Below, piece after piece: positions 23,470 to 35,100 of a DNA stretch of 64,000 nt. A program made the position numbers and the translations under genes. Source of the DNA: Tribonema minus (Eukaryota > Sar > Xanthophyceae > Tribonematales > Tribonemataceae); contig JAFCMP010000149.1 in assembly GCA_017506865.1 (NCBI GenBank), positions 98,690 through 162,689 on the forward strand. The letters are read 5' to 3'. The notes beneath the pieces were generated by a model. The model ran no database searches. It saw only the letters and a program-made list of their open reading frames with translations, and was not told the DNA's origin. The first letter of the stretch is position 1. Each line of letters opens with the position of its first letter.

Positions 23470-23557
23470 TCAGGCAAAGTAGTCGTTGCCGCTGGAGCGT
23501 CCCGCGTCGCCGAAGACAATGCTATCGTGCTTGAGGTTGAGCACCCAGTAGTTGTAA
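23470..23557 (-). CDS. Orphan terminal exon, unassigned
   Basis: On the minus strand a CCCCCACAG acceptor is followed by a frame reading YNYWVLNLKHDSIVFGDAG, then RSSGNDYFA and a TGA stop; GC content and codon use look like real coding sequence. It must follow an exon ending in phase 2. It may be the last exon of the unrecognised gene upstream (25455-27825), whose last assigned exon ends in phase 0, so at least one linking exon is missing. It could also belong to a separate gene. No family was recognised. Confidence 0.45.
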
Positions 23558-25109
23558 CTGTGGGGGTAAAAGCGTGCAAGATAGCGGCATGGAGAAGCGC
23601 GTATTAGCAAGAAGCATCAGGATGTCTTCCTTACAGTAACGGTTATAACTGACATGATATGAGTGGGGCCAACGGCCAACTGGCGTCAGCAAGATGTGCA
23701 AACTGACGCTTCGCGTCCAAAAAAGCACGCAGCTATCATTTTTGTTGTGAACGCAGCTAGCATTTTGTTGTGAAGCCATGTTGTTGCAAGTAGTGCAAGC
23801 TGATGGCAAGCAACATCGAGCACACAAAGTCTGCACGCTGGCTTAAGCGAGATGTGCAAACAGGCATCTGGAAAGCTGCGCTGCGGCCGGTGTGTTGCAC
23901 TGTGGAAGTTCACGGTGTGGACAACTAGGTCTAGGGTTACCCTACAGACCTCCATCGTACCTTGGGTTAGGAGTAGGGTTGGGGTCAGCAAGTAACTCTT
24001 TCATACCCTCACCCAAACTCTGCCCTTGAACCTTGCGCATTTCAGACGCGACACACCCGCAAAGTGTCAAGAATGACCCAGTGCTCAGGCAAGCTCGTCA
24101 TCAACTGACGGATACAAAAACCTTCGCCTTCAAAAAAGCACGCAGCTACCATTCATGTTCCGCAGACATGGTGCTGAAGTGCAAGCCGAAGTGACGCGCC
24201 TTCGGGCAAGCATGGCCGGCACGCGACCATGTTACAGCTGACGTATGTATTGCTGATGTACTGCTCATGTACTGTTGATGTACTCACAGAAGAAGGTACG
24301 ACTCCAGGAGCTGCTCCCAGCTCCTCCCCATTACCAGGTAAGCCTGCGCAGGAGTGTGCAACAAGTGCAGACACTTGTTAGCAAGGAGGTATCGTTGGTG
24401 CAAAGTGAGACTGCTGCCGCGGCAATGAAACTGCCACTGCCGTGGTCGACAACGAAATACATTGGCATATGCGTGCAGAAACAGGGGCTCACGAGCAGTA
24501 CAGCAGATAACGCAGCTACTGTGTGAAGTATTGGACCAAGCATGTCGAGTCAAAGGTACTTTGGCGTGAAAGCACTCATGAGTGGTATGGCAGGAGATGA
24601 TATACTTTCGTCTTTACTCGTTGAGAGCAGCAGATACAACTACAATGACATGTTCACTCGAAACTCGACATGCTCTCGAAACTTGACATACATGAGCCCG
24701 CTGTTCACTTGTTCTACTATAGACTGGCACGGCGCCTCCGCTGGCGCCCACAGAACAACCACAGCGGTGAAAACTTCAATTCGCAGGTCACCCTCAAGTT
24801 CAACTTGCCAGTTGCCTGCCAATCGCATTCCCAAGTTCAACTTGCAGGTCGCCTGGTGCGAATCAAATTTCACTCCAGAAAGGCAAAACGGCAATCTCTT
24901 CTCAACATCAGTTGGCTCATACAGCGTGAAAGCACTAGGATTAGCCACAACACAATATGGCGCCAAGCAGAGCGCAAACTGCCACATGGCATAGCATTAG
25001 CGGCAAGCTGCTGTGTGTGAGATGTTTGTACATACGGCTGCCAAGCCGCTTGCTTCATGCACGTTGCTGAGCCCTGCTGCAAATGAAGCGGCAGTCACCA
25101 ACAAACGTT

Positions 25110-25140
25110 GCCCCCCACGCACTGTCAGGTGCGTGGGGGC
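25110..25140. repeat. GC-rich hairpin
   Basis: CCCCCACGCAC and GTGCGTGGGGG are perfect reverse complements around the six-base loop TGTCAG. It lies about 40 bases from a second perfect hairpin. Possible roles are an RNA 3'-end structure for the minus-strand gene or a footprint of a mobile element; neither is shown. Confidence 0.8.
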
Positions 25141-25177
25141 ACCAGCCATCTGCCAAAGGAGTGAATCACTCACTTGT

Positions 25178-25202
25178 GATGACTCACTCTAAGTGAGTCA
25201 TC
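25178..25202. repeat. Perfect 11-bp stem hairpin
   Basis: GATGACTCACT and AGTGAGTCATC are exact reverse complements with a three-base loop (CTA). ATGAGTCATCAC repeats immediately to the right. TGAGTCA is also the palindromic core recognised by AP-1/bZIP proteins, which may be coincidence. Confidence 0.8.
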
Positions 25203-25454
25203 ATGAGTCATCACACCTCACGCACTCCTGCAAAATGAGCAGCGCGCTGCGACCCTCCCTCAGGGCTAACCTCCCAAAGGTCACCCTTTTTTCTTTTTAT
25301 AGTTGAAGTTGAGAAGAAAGCATGCTCTATTGAAAATCAACAAATGCATGAACTGAAAGACATCAAAGTTTTGACTGTTGAACGCGCGTGCGCAACGCCA
25401 GGGAGAATCATACTTTTTTGAAGTCAGAAAGGAAAAGATGTCCGCATGACTCAC

Positions 25455-27825
25455 ATTGCTCTCCTGCAGCGTGAGCAGTTCAGAGTGCGCCTTCTCCCAC
25501 CCCTCCAGGTTCACCGCAGCCACCTGCATACGTACATGCGCATACGTAGCAGATAGTTCATTAAACACCGTCCATATACATGTATAAATATAACATGTAT
25601 GCACCACAGCAGTCACCTGCAGGCATGCACGCACGGCCAGAGTTGCATCTCAGGTGTAGGCATACTACACTGGCCTGCCTCACCGCGTTACCCTCCGACA
25701 CACGTGCAATTGAAATGGGGGTTCAGTGAGACGATGCATGCAACGATAAGGCCATGTCCATGCCGCGGCAGCAGCGACGTGCAGCACCCTCATCACCGAT
25801 ATATACCTCATACATACTGATGCCGCCAAACTCAGGCGAACATTGGCAGCAGCGCCCCAATAGGACGCCAGGCAAGGGGATGGTAGGTATAGCACACTAC
25901 TTAGGGTTAGGGCTACGATTAGGTTTAGCACGGGCGAAAGCGCGCGAAGCAGCTTGTGGTGAGGCACACCAGTCAAGGGATGGCAGGTATGGCATCTGCG
26001 GAATGCGGCAGCAGCGGGCGCGCCGACTGACTGACGCACCTCTTTGGTGGTGAACAGCTGCCGCAGGGTCTCCACGCGCTGCGTGAGGTGCAGGTTGACC
26101 TGCGTGCGCGCCGAGTTGGTGCGCTTCATCTCGTTCACGATCTGCATCTGGCGGGGGGGGGGGGGGGGCACGAGAGCAAGACAAAGGGAGTGAGGCGCTG
26201 ATGAAGGCAGTAGCCGGCGGCAGCAGGGTGGTATCAGAGCAGCAGTGGCTACATGCTAGCATGAGAGGCAGCATCTCGCCGATGTTTGCGTTCGCAACTC
26301 AGTTTTGTGCAGCTTCCACACAGCTGCCAGCGAGCGCCTCCCCCCCCCCCCCCCGAGCAAACCTGATAGCAGGCTTGTTGTAGCATGGATGCTGCGACGC
26401 ATCTCACGCGCCTGCATCGCTGCTCACCTGGAACTTCTGTATGTTTAGCCTGTGCAAGTCTGCAAACGACCGCTCGGCTTCCACAAAGCTGCCAGCGAGC
26501 GCCACCCTGAGCAAACCTGAATACTCGGGCATACAACATGAGTGGTGCAACACATCGCACACGTCTGCGGCGCCGCTCACCTGGAACTTCTGTATTTTTA
26601 GCCTGTGCGACTCCGCAAAAGACTGCTCGTTCGCCGGCAGACACAGGTCGCACCAGCTGAACAGCTTATCCAGTAGCTCGCGGAACTCTGCAGGACGCAC
26701 ATGAGAACACAGCCAACATAGGGAGCATCTCATTCAGCAACGAGCTGCTATTGGGGCACCATGAGCAGAATGGAAAGTTGGTGAGGCAAGCAGCTGGCAA
26801 GCTCGCGGAATTCAACAGTGCACACAGCACAGCCACCAACAGAAAAACACCTCATTAACAATAGCGCGCTGGAGTTGCGGCGCCATGTGCAGAATTGCAA
26901 GCTGAGGCAACAGCAACTGGCAAAAATGACAGCGCACACACAACAACCACCAACATGCACTGCCTGTTGGGGGTGCACCAAAACAAGAAGAATGGCATTT
27001 TCAGGTCCGAAAGCAAATACACCACCGCGCAGCGAATCTAAGACCAACTACAGTAGGGCGCAATGGGCGCCAGGTGTGTCCAAGGCAGCGCCGCTGATAA
27101 TTCGAGTTCAAATGCCGCAAGGAAGGGGAAGGCAATGAGCAAATGAATGACTGCGCTGCGCTCTCTCACCGTCTATGAACACCAGCACCTCGTGCGTGAC
27201 CTCGTACACGGTGCCCGTCTGGAAGCTGTTGACGCGCGAGATGTTGTCCCTGAAGTGCTCAAAGACCTTCTGGCGCCTCTCCCGGGCATGGTCCTTCTCG
27301 CTGATGAGTTTGAAGACCTTGTACATCTCCTCCTTGCGGGACTGCCGCAGATCCAAAAACTTGGTCATGGTCTGGTGTATGTTCTTTTCGTACACCTGTG
27401 GAGCAGCAGGAATGACCAAGGGTTGCGCACAGGGACAGGCGAGCGTGTGAGGAGTTGCTTAGTTACTACACTCTGCACGCCTGATGCCGTGTGCAGCCTT
27501 GCTTCGGAAAAACTATGCCGGGGGCATAGATCGCTCAGATATGCTTTCGGCATGTAGGCAATATGAGCGGTGGTTATATGTGGGTGTTTGCTGTCTTCAG
27601 CTCCACAAACGGTACCAGTCAAAGCACCATTGACAGAGAAACGGGCGTCGTCAAAAACACGAAAAGCGCAGCAGCACCAGCAGCAGCGAACCATACCTTT
27701 GCATCAGCCTCGTCGCTGACGAGGCGTTGTAAGTGAGGCAGCTCCTCGGGATCGCAAACCAGGATGGGACTGCTGAGGGCAGCCAGGGCCGCGACAGCAG
27801 GCGGTGCTTGAGCGTCCATGTCCAT
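25455..27825 (-). CDS. Unrecognised helical, coiled-coil-like protein (3' end unresolved)
   Basis: Five minus-strand exons join in consistent phase: 27697-27825, 27170-27395, 26581-26687, 26040-26147 and 25455-25523, giving about 210 residues so far. The start is the ATG at 27823-27825 (MDMDAQAPP). The chain is rich in Lys, Glu, Gln and Leu with heptad-like spacing: FLDLRQSRKEEMYKVFKLI, ARERRQKVFEHFRDNISRV, EFRELLDKLFSWCDLCL and LTQRVETLRQLFTTKEV. It therefore looks helical and scaffold-like. No signal peptide or membrane segment is seen, and I recognise no family or catalytic motif. Strong coding character and clean splice borders make the exons believable. The C-terminus is uncertain: a very short exon at 25201-25227, or further exons leading to 23470-23557. 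Confidence 0.7.
26148..26580 (-). repeat. Junction echo in the unrecognised minus-strand gene
   Basis: A copy of the exon 26581-26687 3' end with its donor lies at about 26424-26515. It shares CACCTGGAACTTCTGTAT, TTTAGCCTGTGC, and the block for ERSFADLHRLNIQKFQ in place of EQSFAESHRLKIQKFQ. A GCAAACCTGATA/GCAAACCTGAAT block is also repeated (about 26358 and 26511), as are two CCACACAGCTGCCAGCGAG/CCACAAAGCTGCCAGCGAG segments (26318, 26480). The array unit is about 155 bp. Confidence 0.85.
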
Positions 27826-29018
27826 GACTGCTGCTGGTGAGAGTGGGGTTGCAGGTATGCCTTGCTGCTGTGCGAGATCAATTTTGTGTAGCAGAGGCTT
27901 TTGTGCTACAGTGTCGGGGTCAGGTTTGGTTCCTGCTGCTGTGGTTGCTCGGCAGGCTGAAAGTTTTTGGATGGGCAACGGGTTGAGGCCGCGACAAGAA
28001 TCGATCAAGTGCCGGCCAGAACCGACTGCAATCGTTAGGAAACAGAAGGGGGGGCGCGGGCGCGGGGCGGGACGGCGGCCGGTGAGGGCCAGATGCCAGA
28101 AGTAGCACTGCACTTGAGCATCAATGATTGACATGTGAGCGCGCAGATCCTTACGTTGCAGTTCCAGGATGCACAGCAGCACATTTAGTCACGAAGAGAA
28201 CAGCATGAGCTGAGCAAGCACACCGGCCAGCAAACCACCAGAACAAATGTACATCAACCAGACGTGCACACACACACAACGACAACGCACACCAGCGGCA
28301 ACCTGCCGCAAGATTCGTGCGAGGGCAGCCGCCATGCAGCATGCACAGTGCCATACAGTAGGACGCCACCAGTAGCAGCGCGCATACTAGAAATCTACAT
28401 AAACGTTGCACCTACACGCGCACATCGGGCTCTAAGACGTCTGTTGGTCGCGATGGGGCGCGTCAGCGCTGTAGCCTCATAAACACCCGTCACAATGAAA
28501 CACAGACAGTGCGGCAGTAAGCTGCCGCCTGGCATGCGCACTGCGCGCAATGGCAGCACGACTGCGTGCACACGCCTCAACCAGCAGATGGACCATAAGA
28601 GGCTGTTTCAATGCTGGCCGCCTTGGCAGCCGACACGACGGCGACATCAAATGAAGGCAACGCAAGGGCAGCGGCAGCGGTAGCGGCGGCATGCGGCGGC
28701 GGCGCGACGCAGCGATGGCGGCGATGGCATGTCACGCGCCGCCGCTTGCCCCCTGCACCGATCTAAGCGGCTCAGCGCACCCTTTCCATTGACGTGCAGG
28801 CAGAGTTGCGTCGACGACGCATGCCTCCTCCCGCTTGAATTACCGTCGCCTGTCCAAATCTTCGATGGCTCAACGCGCCAGACAGCCGCTGTCGCGTGCG
28901 GGCGCAGCGCCGTGCGCCGCACGCCCGCGCACAGCGGCATCGCCGCCCCCTTCATCTACTCCACAAGCAGAGTACTCACTTCCGATACTTCAAGTCATGC
29001 GCAGCGCTCTTCACGCAG
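27826..29018. other. Intergenic region, no gene recognised
   Basis: Lies upstream of the unrecognised gene and downstream of the sphingomyelinase-like gene, so it should hold the promoter of the first and the 3' untranslated region of the second. A CACAACGACA/CACACA run occurs near 28265-28285. No coding segment is supported. Confidence 0.4.
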
Positions 29019-29152
29019 CTACGGCGTCACGAGCGGCGTCGGCGTCTCCGGGCGCGGCCCGCGGTATGGCTGGCACCCCGGCGTCGCGTCGAAGCGGCAG
29101 CGCCGCTGCAGGCACGCGCGCTCGGCGTCCACGCCCGCGCTGCTGCCGCCGC

Positions 29153-29183
<31 letters not shown>

Positions 29184-32100
29184 GCCACCGCTGCCGCCGC
29201 CCGTTCGCGCAGCAGCGTCGTCATCGCCGCTGCTGCCGCCGCCACCGCCGCCGCCGCTGCTGCCGCCGCCGTGCGCAGCAGCGTCGTCGCCACTGTCGCA
29301 GCCGACGGCGTCGAAGCTCGGCGGCGTGTGGAAGCCGCGCGCGACCTCGCGGTACGCGGCGCCGTAGCGCGAGTCCGTGGCGACGCGGCGCGCGGCGGCG
29401 CGCAGCGAGCGCGGCGTGACGTCGGGCACGCCGTAGAGCTCCTGGGGAACAGGGTGGGGGTGGGGGGTGGGGGGGGGGGGGGTGGGGGGTGGGGGAAGAG
29501 GGAGGGGGGGGGGGGGGGGGGGGGTCAGGCATGCGCATGGCTCGTTGTTGCTGCACGCGGTCTCAGGGGCCCGTACAGGCGACTGTGGGAGTGTTGCGTC
29601 GCATGGCAGGTAACGACTTCAGTACGGCGGCAATGCTGATATACCTACTTTGAAGTATGCGCATGTTGTTTGGAGGCCTCAGCGGACCGCAAGCCTCGGC
29701 TTTTGCACAATTCACCCGTACTTACTCTAGCGGCACACTACTGTACTGTCCTGCTCTCTCCTGGAGCATCTGTCGGTTGCACCAGAGTTGCTTAACATGA
29801 TATGCCTCTCCTGCACGTTGTGGGCTTACTGTTCAGGAACAAGCGATGCTGCCGTGCACACCTCAAGCTCAGCCTGACTGGTCAAGGAACAAGCTCGGGT
29901 GGTGCTGATGCATGCGCCACACTCAAGCTGGCGCTGACAGAGGTCACCGAACACACTCGAGAAAGCTCACTGCCATCGGTTTGTGCCAAACACCGCTGCA
30001 GCAACCGACCCGTTCGAGACAACTGAACGTGCCCGACACAGTGCCCGCTAATGACCAAGCTAACCCCAGATCGCCAACTAGCGCGCCCCGTTATTCACCG
30101 TGAAGCTGTACATCTGGCGCCACTGCCGCAGCAGGCACGCGTGACGCAGCAGCAGGTCCACACCGCTCAGCAGCTGCGCGGGCGCGTCGCCGCACTCCCC
30201 ATCCGCGTACGCGACGCGCTCGAGGTCCAGGTACTGCGTGCGCACATCCACCACCTGCGCGCAGCACCGCGCACCGTCAGTTGGCCGAAAAGGGGTGGAA
30301 CAGCGCACAGAAGGGGAGGGGCGTCAGCGGCAAATCTTGTCAATAGTGCAGACAGGGCCAAGCTGGGCTCGCTGCGGCCGCTGCCGCTGTCTGCAGTCGC
30401 GGAAAGCGCGCCGCGCTGCCCTCGCGCGCGTGCATGGTGACTTGGCCAACAAGAAGTGGAGATGCGACTGGGAGGGCCGCGCACGCGGCGACTGCAGTGA
30501 CAGCACGGCTCAACCCCTGTTGTGACCCTAACCTCGCCTCACACACCGGAACACAGGCCTGCTTCCGTTGCAGGCCTGATCCCGCTGCTGTCATGAGCGC
30601 AATACAGGCGTTGTGACGACATGATGCATATTATTCAGCGCCCTCATCCTAACCCTAACCCTGACCCTAACCACATGATCAGGGCCTGCAGGCTCACGCT
30701 TAAAGTCACCTCACGCACAAAACACAGGCCTGGTTCCGGTGTTGTGATTGCCACCATACAGCGTGGGCAGCGTAATACAGGCATTGTGAGTACCGTGAGC
30801 ACGACGTGCAGGACCCTAGCCCGAACCCTAACTACACGCTCGGGCTTACGCGGCCAGCAACTGCTCCTCCTTCTCTGCCCCCCTCGTCTAGCGCCACCCC
30901 TGGAGGCACGGGAGATTGCTCGCAATTCACGCCAGAGCACTGCGTGGACGTGACACTCAACTTGAAGTTCCGCGTCTCGTGCAGCGACGTGCCGTCACCG
31001 TGCAAGCGGCGATGTGTGAAGGGCGCGAGACGGTGCTGAGGCACGGCTGCATGCCGTACATGCATAGTGCGTGTCGTGTGCCGCAGCAGCGCCGCTGAGA
31101 GCCGACGTACTTCAAGTACTTGAAGTGCGAAGCGATCGATGACCCTAACCCTAACCCTAACCCTAATCCTAACCCTAAGCCGACGTACTGCAAGTGCTTG
31201 AAGTGCTCACCTTGCGCAGGCGCGTGTCCCACAGGATGTGCGCGAAGCCCGGGTTCACGGGCTCCCGCGGCTGCGGCGTTGCGGAGGACGGCGAGGAGAA
31301 TGCGAGATGAGCACTTTGAAATTATTTCAACAAGCCAGACAGAGGAAGCTTCCAACGCAAAGCACTGCCACTCATGCATTGTGTGGTCGGCCAGCAGGCA
31401 GCACAAAGTTGGGGCATGCGCGGTGACGGGCGGCGCGTGGCCTTTTGCGCGCCCTAACCCTAACCCTAACCCTGACCCTAACCCTAACCCGAACCCTAAC
31501 CTGACACGCGCTGGACGCCATTGCGAACCAGCTGCGGGTACGCTACCGCGATCCCCTGAGGCGTCGCATGCCTCCCGCATCAGGGCCGTCGAGCATCGCG
31601 CACTGGGCGCAAGACCGCGCACAAGTTTCAATCCCTTATTTTAACCCTAACCCTTACCGAAGGTACAATCAGCGTGCGCGCCGTCGTCGGCCGACGAACT
31701 GGGGGTTCACTAGGCGCACCCGGGGGGGTGGCACCGGGGGTGGCAGTTGGGCGAGGCTGAGTTCGGTTTGCGGTTGGCCTGAACCTATGGCTAAGTTACA
31801 GTTAGAGTTGCGTAAATACGGTTTGTTCCCACCTTGCCAACAGTGGTCTTGAGGCCGCATCCGCCGCTGAGCGTCATGCCTACGCTCAGGAGGCCTTGTG
31901 GTCATGGGGCTCACCTTGCGCAGCCGGACCTCTCGACGGTCGGTGAATCGGGGAATCTATGCGCGCCCGGGGATCAAGAATCACCCGGCGGTAAACGCCG
32001 GGTAAGCCTGAGTTAGAGTTGGGGTTAGCCTTAGGCTAGGTACTACAGTACAGTACTATACTGTACTCCAGTAGTCCTGCACTGTACTACAGACAGTAGG

Positions 32101-35100
32101 GCAAGCCTGGGCCTAGGGTTACGGGCGCTCACCTTGCCAATCGTGGTCTTGAGGCCGCGTCCGCCTGAGGCTAGGGCTAGGTTACGGTTGAGGCTGCGGA
32201 GTCCACGTCTGTCTGAGGCTAGGGCTAGGTTAGGGCTAGGGTTGCGTATTGGTTGTTGGTTCTCACCTTGCCAACGGTAGTCTTGAGGCCGCGTCCGCCG
32301 CTGGGCGTCATGCCCACGCTGATGAGCGCCCCCACGTTGTGCGAGAAGCTCTTGATGAGCTCTGGGTAGATAATGGGGGGGGGGCGGGGGGCGGGGGGGT
32401 TGAGCGTAGAAAAGTTGAGCTTTGGGGGGCATGGAGCATGCGGAAGCGGACTTGCCGACAACTCATGAGGGCTTTGATATTCACGATTGGGACTGATCAG
32501 CTGTGCGAGAAGCTCTTGATGAGCTCTGGTGCAGGGGGGTAGTGGGCAGACAGCGGCGAGGGGTGTGTGTGTGCGTGTGTGTGTGGGCAGAAGTTGAGCT
32601 TTGCGGGGGTGTCGGGCACGCGGAATGTGGGCATGCTGACACTTCATGACAGCCTTGGGCAAGCGTGAGGCTGATTAGCTCTGCAGCAGCAGCAGCAGCA
32701 GCAGCAGCACCGGCAGTGGAGCAGCAGAAGGCTCTGGTTCAGGTCCTGACTGAACCAAGATGCCTAATCTCAACCCTCATCAAACCCTAACTTCAACACC
32801 AAAACGCAGCCTACATGCGCCTCACCCTTGCTGTGGTGGCCAAACATCTGGAGGCCGATGGTGGCGTGGTGCCTCTCGCACACCTCGCGGTACTGGCTAT
32901 AGTACGGCTCCAACCAGTCCTCCTGGGGGGGGGGGGGCAGGCAGGCAGCAGTGCTCAGCAACGACCACTTCGACGCATCCTTCCGCGCATGCAGGCATCG
33001 CATTCTGTCCGCTACTGTACAAGGGCACGTTACCCATTGGACTTCTGAGTTCTCGCTGACACGTGCGGCACTCGCATAGAATGGCACGCCAACCACTGAA
33101 ATTCTCCCTGTCGATTGCGGCGCTCACACGTAGAATGGCACGTGTAATACCCATGATAGTTCGTGCATCTGCGGCGCAGCACCTGCTGTGACCGGTGCAA
33201 CCACACTGCCTAACGCTCACATAGAATGGCACGTCACCCACTGAAGTTCATGCATCTGCGGCACAGCGCCTGTGCCACGTGCATCCATGATGCCATTCAG
33301 TCAGAAGCCACTCACGTTGCCGATGAAAGTCCCGGGGGGAATGTGTCCGATGGGGGACCAGGCATAGAACGGGTACCCTGTGCAAGCCCCCGGGGGAAGT
33401 TGGCAGTGTGCCAAATCACACCTCGTATTGACAGGCAGCCAACGAGTATTGGGCACAGCTGCAGTAGAGGCTATAGCTTGTAGGCACAGTTGCAAGAATG
33501 CTGCCAATCAGTCAGAAGCCACTCACGTTGCCGATGAAGGTCCCGGGGGGGATGTGGCCGATGATGAAGACGCTATCGCCCCTGCCTTCAGCATCGCTCA
33601 GCTGTTGGTCCAGCCACACCACCTGACAAACATGACCGACAGCATCAGGTACCGACATACACTGAGCATCCATGCCTCGAATGCTAAGAAGCTTGCACAC
33701 ATAAGTCTTGGGTGGCACTGTTTGGCTCGTGGCCAATTGCTGCAGCAGCGGCGACCGCGGTTCTTGGGGGAAGGCACTGATGGCTAATCACACCTTGTCA
33801 CCTGAAGCTCTACGATCGTTCAGTCATGGTGCCACCCACTTGACCTTGATTTCTGCACAAAATACTCCAATTACTTTGAAATTACTGCAGCAGTGAGCAA
33901 TTGTGATTGGGGTGGCCATCTCTGACTCGTGCTTCGACGCCCACAGCTGCGTATCGAGCGCCGCCCTGGTGACTACTTCAATTTCAACTTCAACAAACCG
34001 CACCTCGGCCGCGAGCACGTCGACGTCCGCCATCTCCGACTCGCGCTTCGACGCCCACGGCTGCGTGTTGAGCGAAGCCACGGTGACTACTTCACTTTCA
34101 AGCTCCGCGCACCTGCTCCGCCGCCAGCGCGTCGACGTCCGCCATCTCCGACTCGCGCTTCGACGTCCACAGTGTGTGTTGAGCGCTGCCACAGTGACTG
34201 CTTCAACTACTACTTCAACACCGCGCACCTGCTCGGCCGCGAGCGCGTCGACGTCCGCCATCTCCGACTCGCGCTTCGAGGCCCACAGCTGCGTGTTGAG
34301 CGCCGCCACGGTGACGCGCGCCGCCGCGACGCGCCGCGCATAGTAGCCGCCGCGCACGAGCGTCGCCGCGCCGTCGGCGGTGTCGGGCGCGACGTTGGCG
34401 TAGTCCATGCGCAGCTTTGCGAGGCGCGCGAGGGACGCCTCAGACACCACCTGCATATGCGGTGTACGCGCGTAGCACCAGCAGCGGAGGGGGGAAGGGG
34501 AAGCAGTGGAGGCGGTGAGCAGTCAGGTCGTTGCATCACGTGCAGGGGGACTGCGGTTAGGGGGGGGAGTCTGGGGTGTGTGTATGGAGCAACGCGCCTC
34601 CGTCACGGAATGCGCCTCTGCACATGAGACGCAGCGAAATGCATGCGCGCACGAGTTGCGTCCGCAGAACGAGCGGAGCGGAGCTCCATCAGGGCCCGCG
34701 CGCAGACCGACTGACCTCGTCGGGCACGAACTTCGTCACAGCATGTGCCCCTGCGCATGAAGCAAAAAATGCATGCACGCATGCGTCGCATTCGCCGTCC
34801 GAGCGGAGCGCTGCCACACCCTCGCGCTTCTGACCAACCTATGAAGACAAATCGTCTGATAGGTTGCTGAAGCTAGTTGTTCTGTACTCTTCGCATTGTG
34901 CGTCCCGTAGGAATTGCACTCGTGTTCAAGGCCTTGTCAGCCCCACAAGTGATCAGTTTGAATCACTCGGCTGTCAGACTGACCTCGTCCGGCACAAACT
35001 CGTTGTTGCTGAGCGCAAAGGTGACGGGTGTGTATACGGGGGGCGCGCCTCCGTCACAGCATGCGCCCCTGCGCTGAAGCAAGAAAATGCATGCACGAAT

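Larger units (their letters stand above)
23558..25454. other. Unresolved intron or intergenic sequence with hairpins
   Basis: AT-richer sequence lying between the orphan exon and the last confident exon of the next minus-strand gene. Two strong palindromes occur at 25110-25140 and 25178-25202. A possible short terminal exon on the minus strand at 25201-25227 (ECVRCDDS, stop) would continue in phase 0 from exon 25455-25523, which would end that gene here; support is weak. Confidence 0.4.

Noticed and set aside
25201-25227. Nine-codon terminal exon for the unrecognised minus-strand gene
   Set aside because: In frame and with a good acceptor, but too short to support without RNA and overlapping a palindrome by two bases.
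28729-29639. Long + strand frames rich in Pro/Ala/Arg
   Set aside because: Antisense to the Gly/Ser-rich last exon of the sphingomyelinase-like gene.
31143-31500. Chromosome end suggested by CCCTAA repeats
   Set aside because: Tracts are short, degenerate, in both orientations and within genes, so they are interstitial.
33900-34450. Regularly spaced repeats that could suggest a CRISPR-like array
   Set aside because: The units are exon-derived, diverged, of unequal length and lie in a spliced eukaryotic gene.
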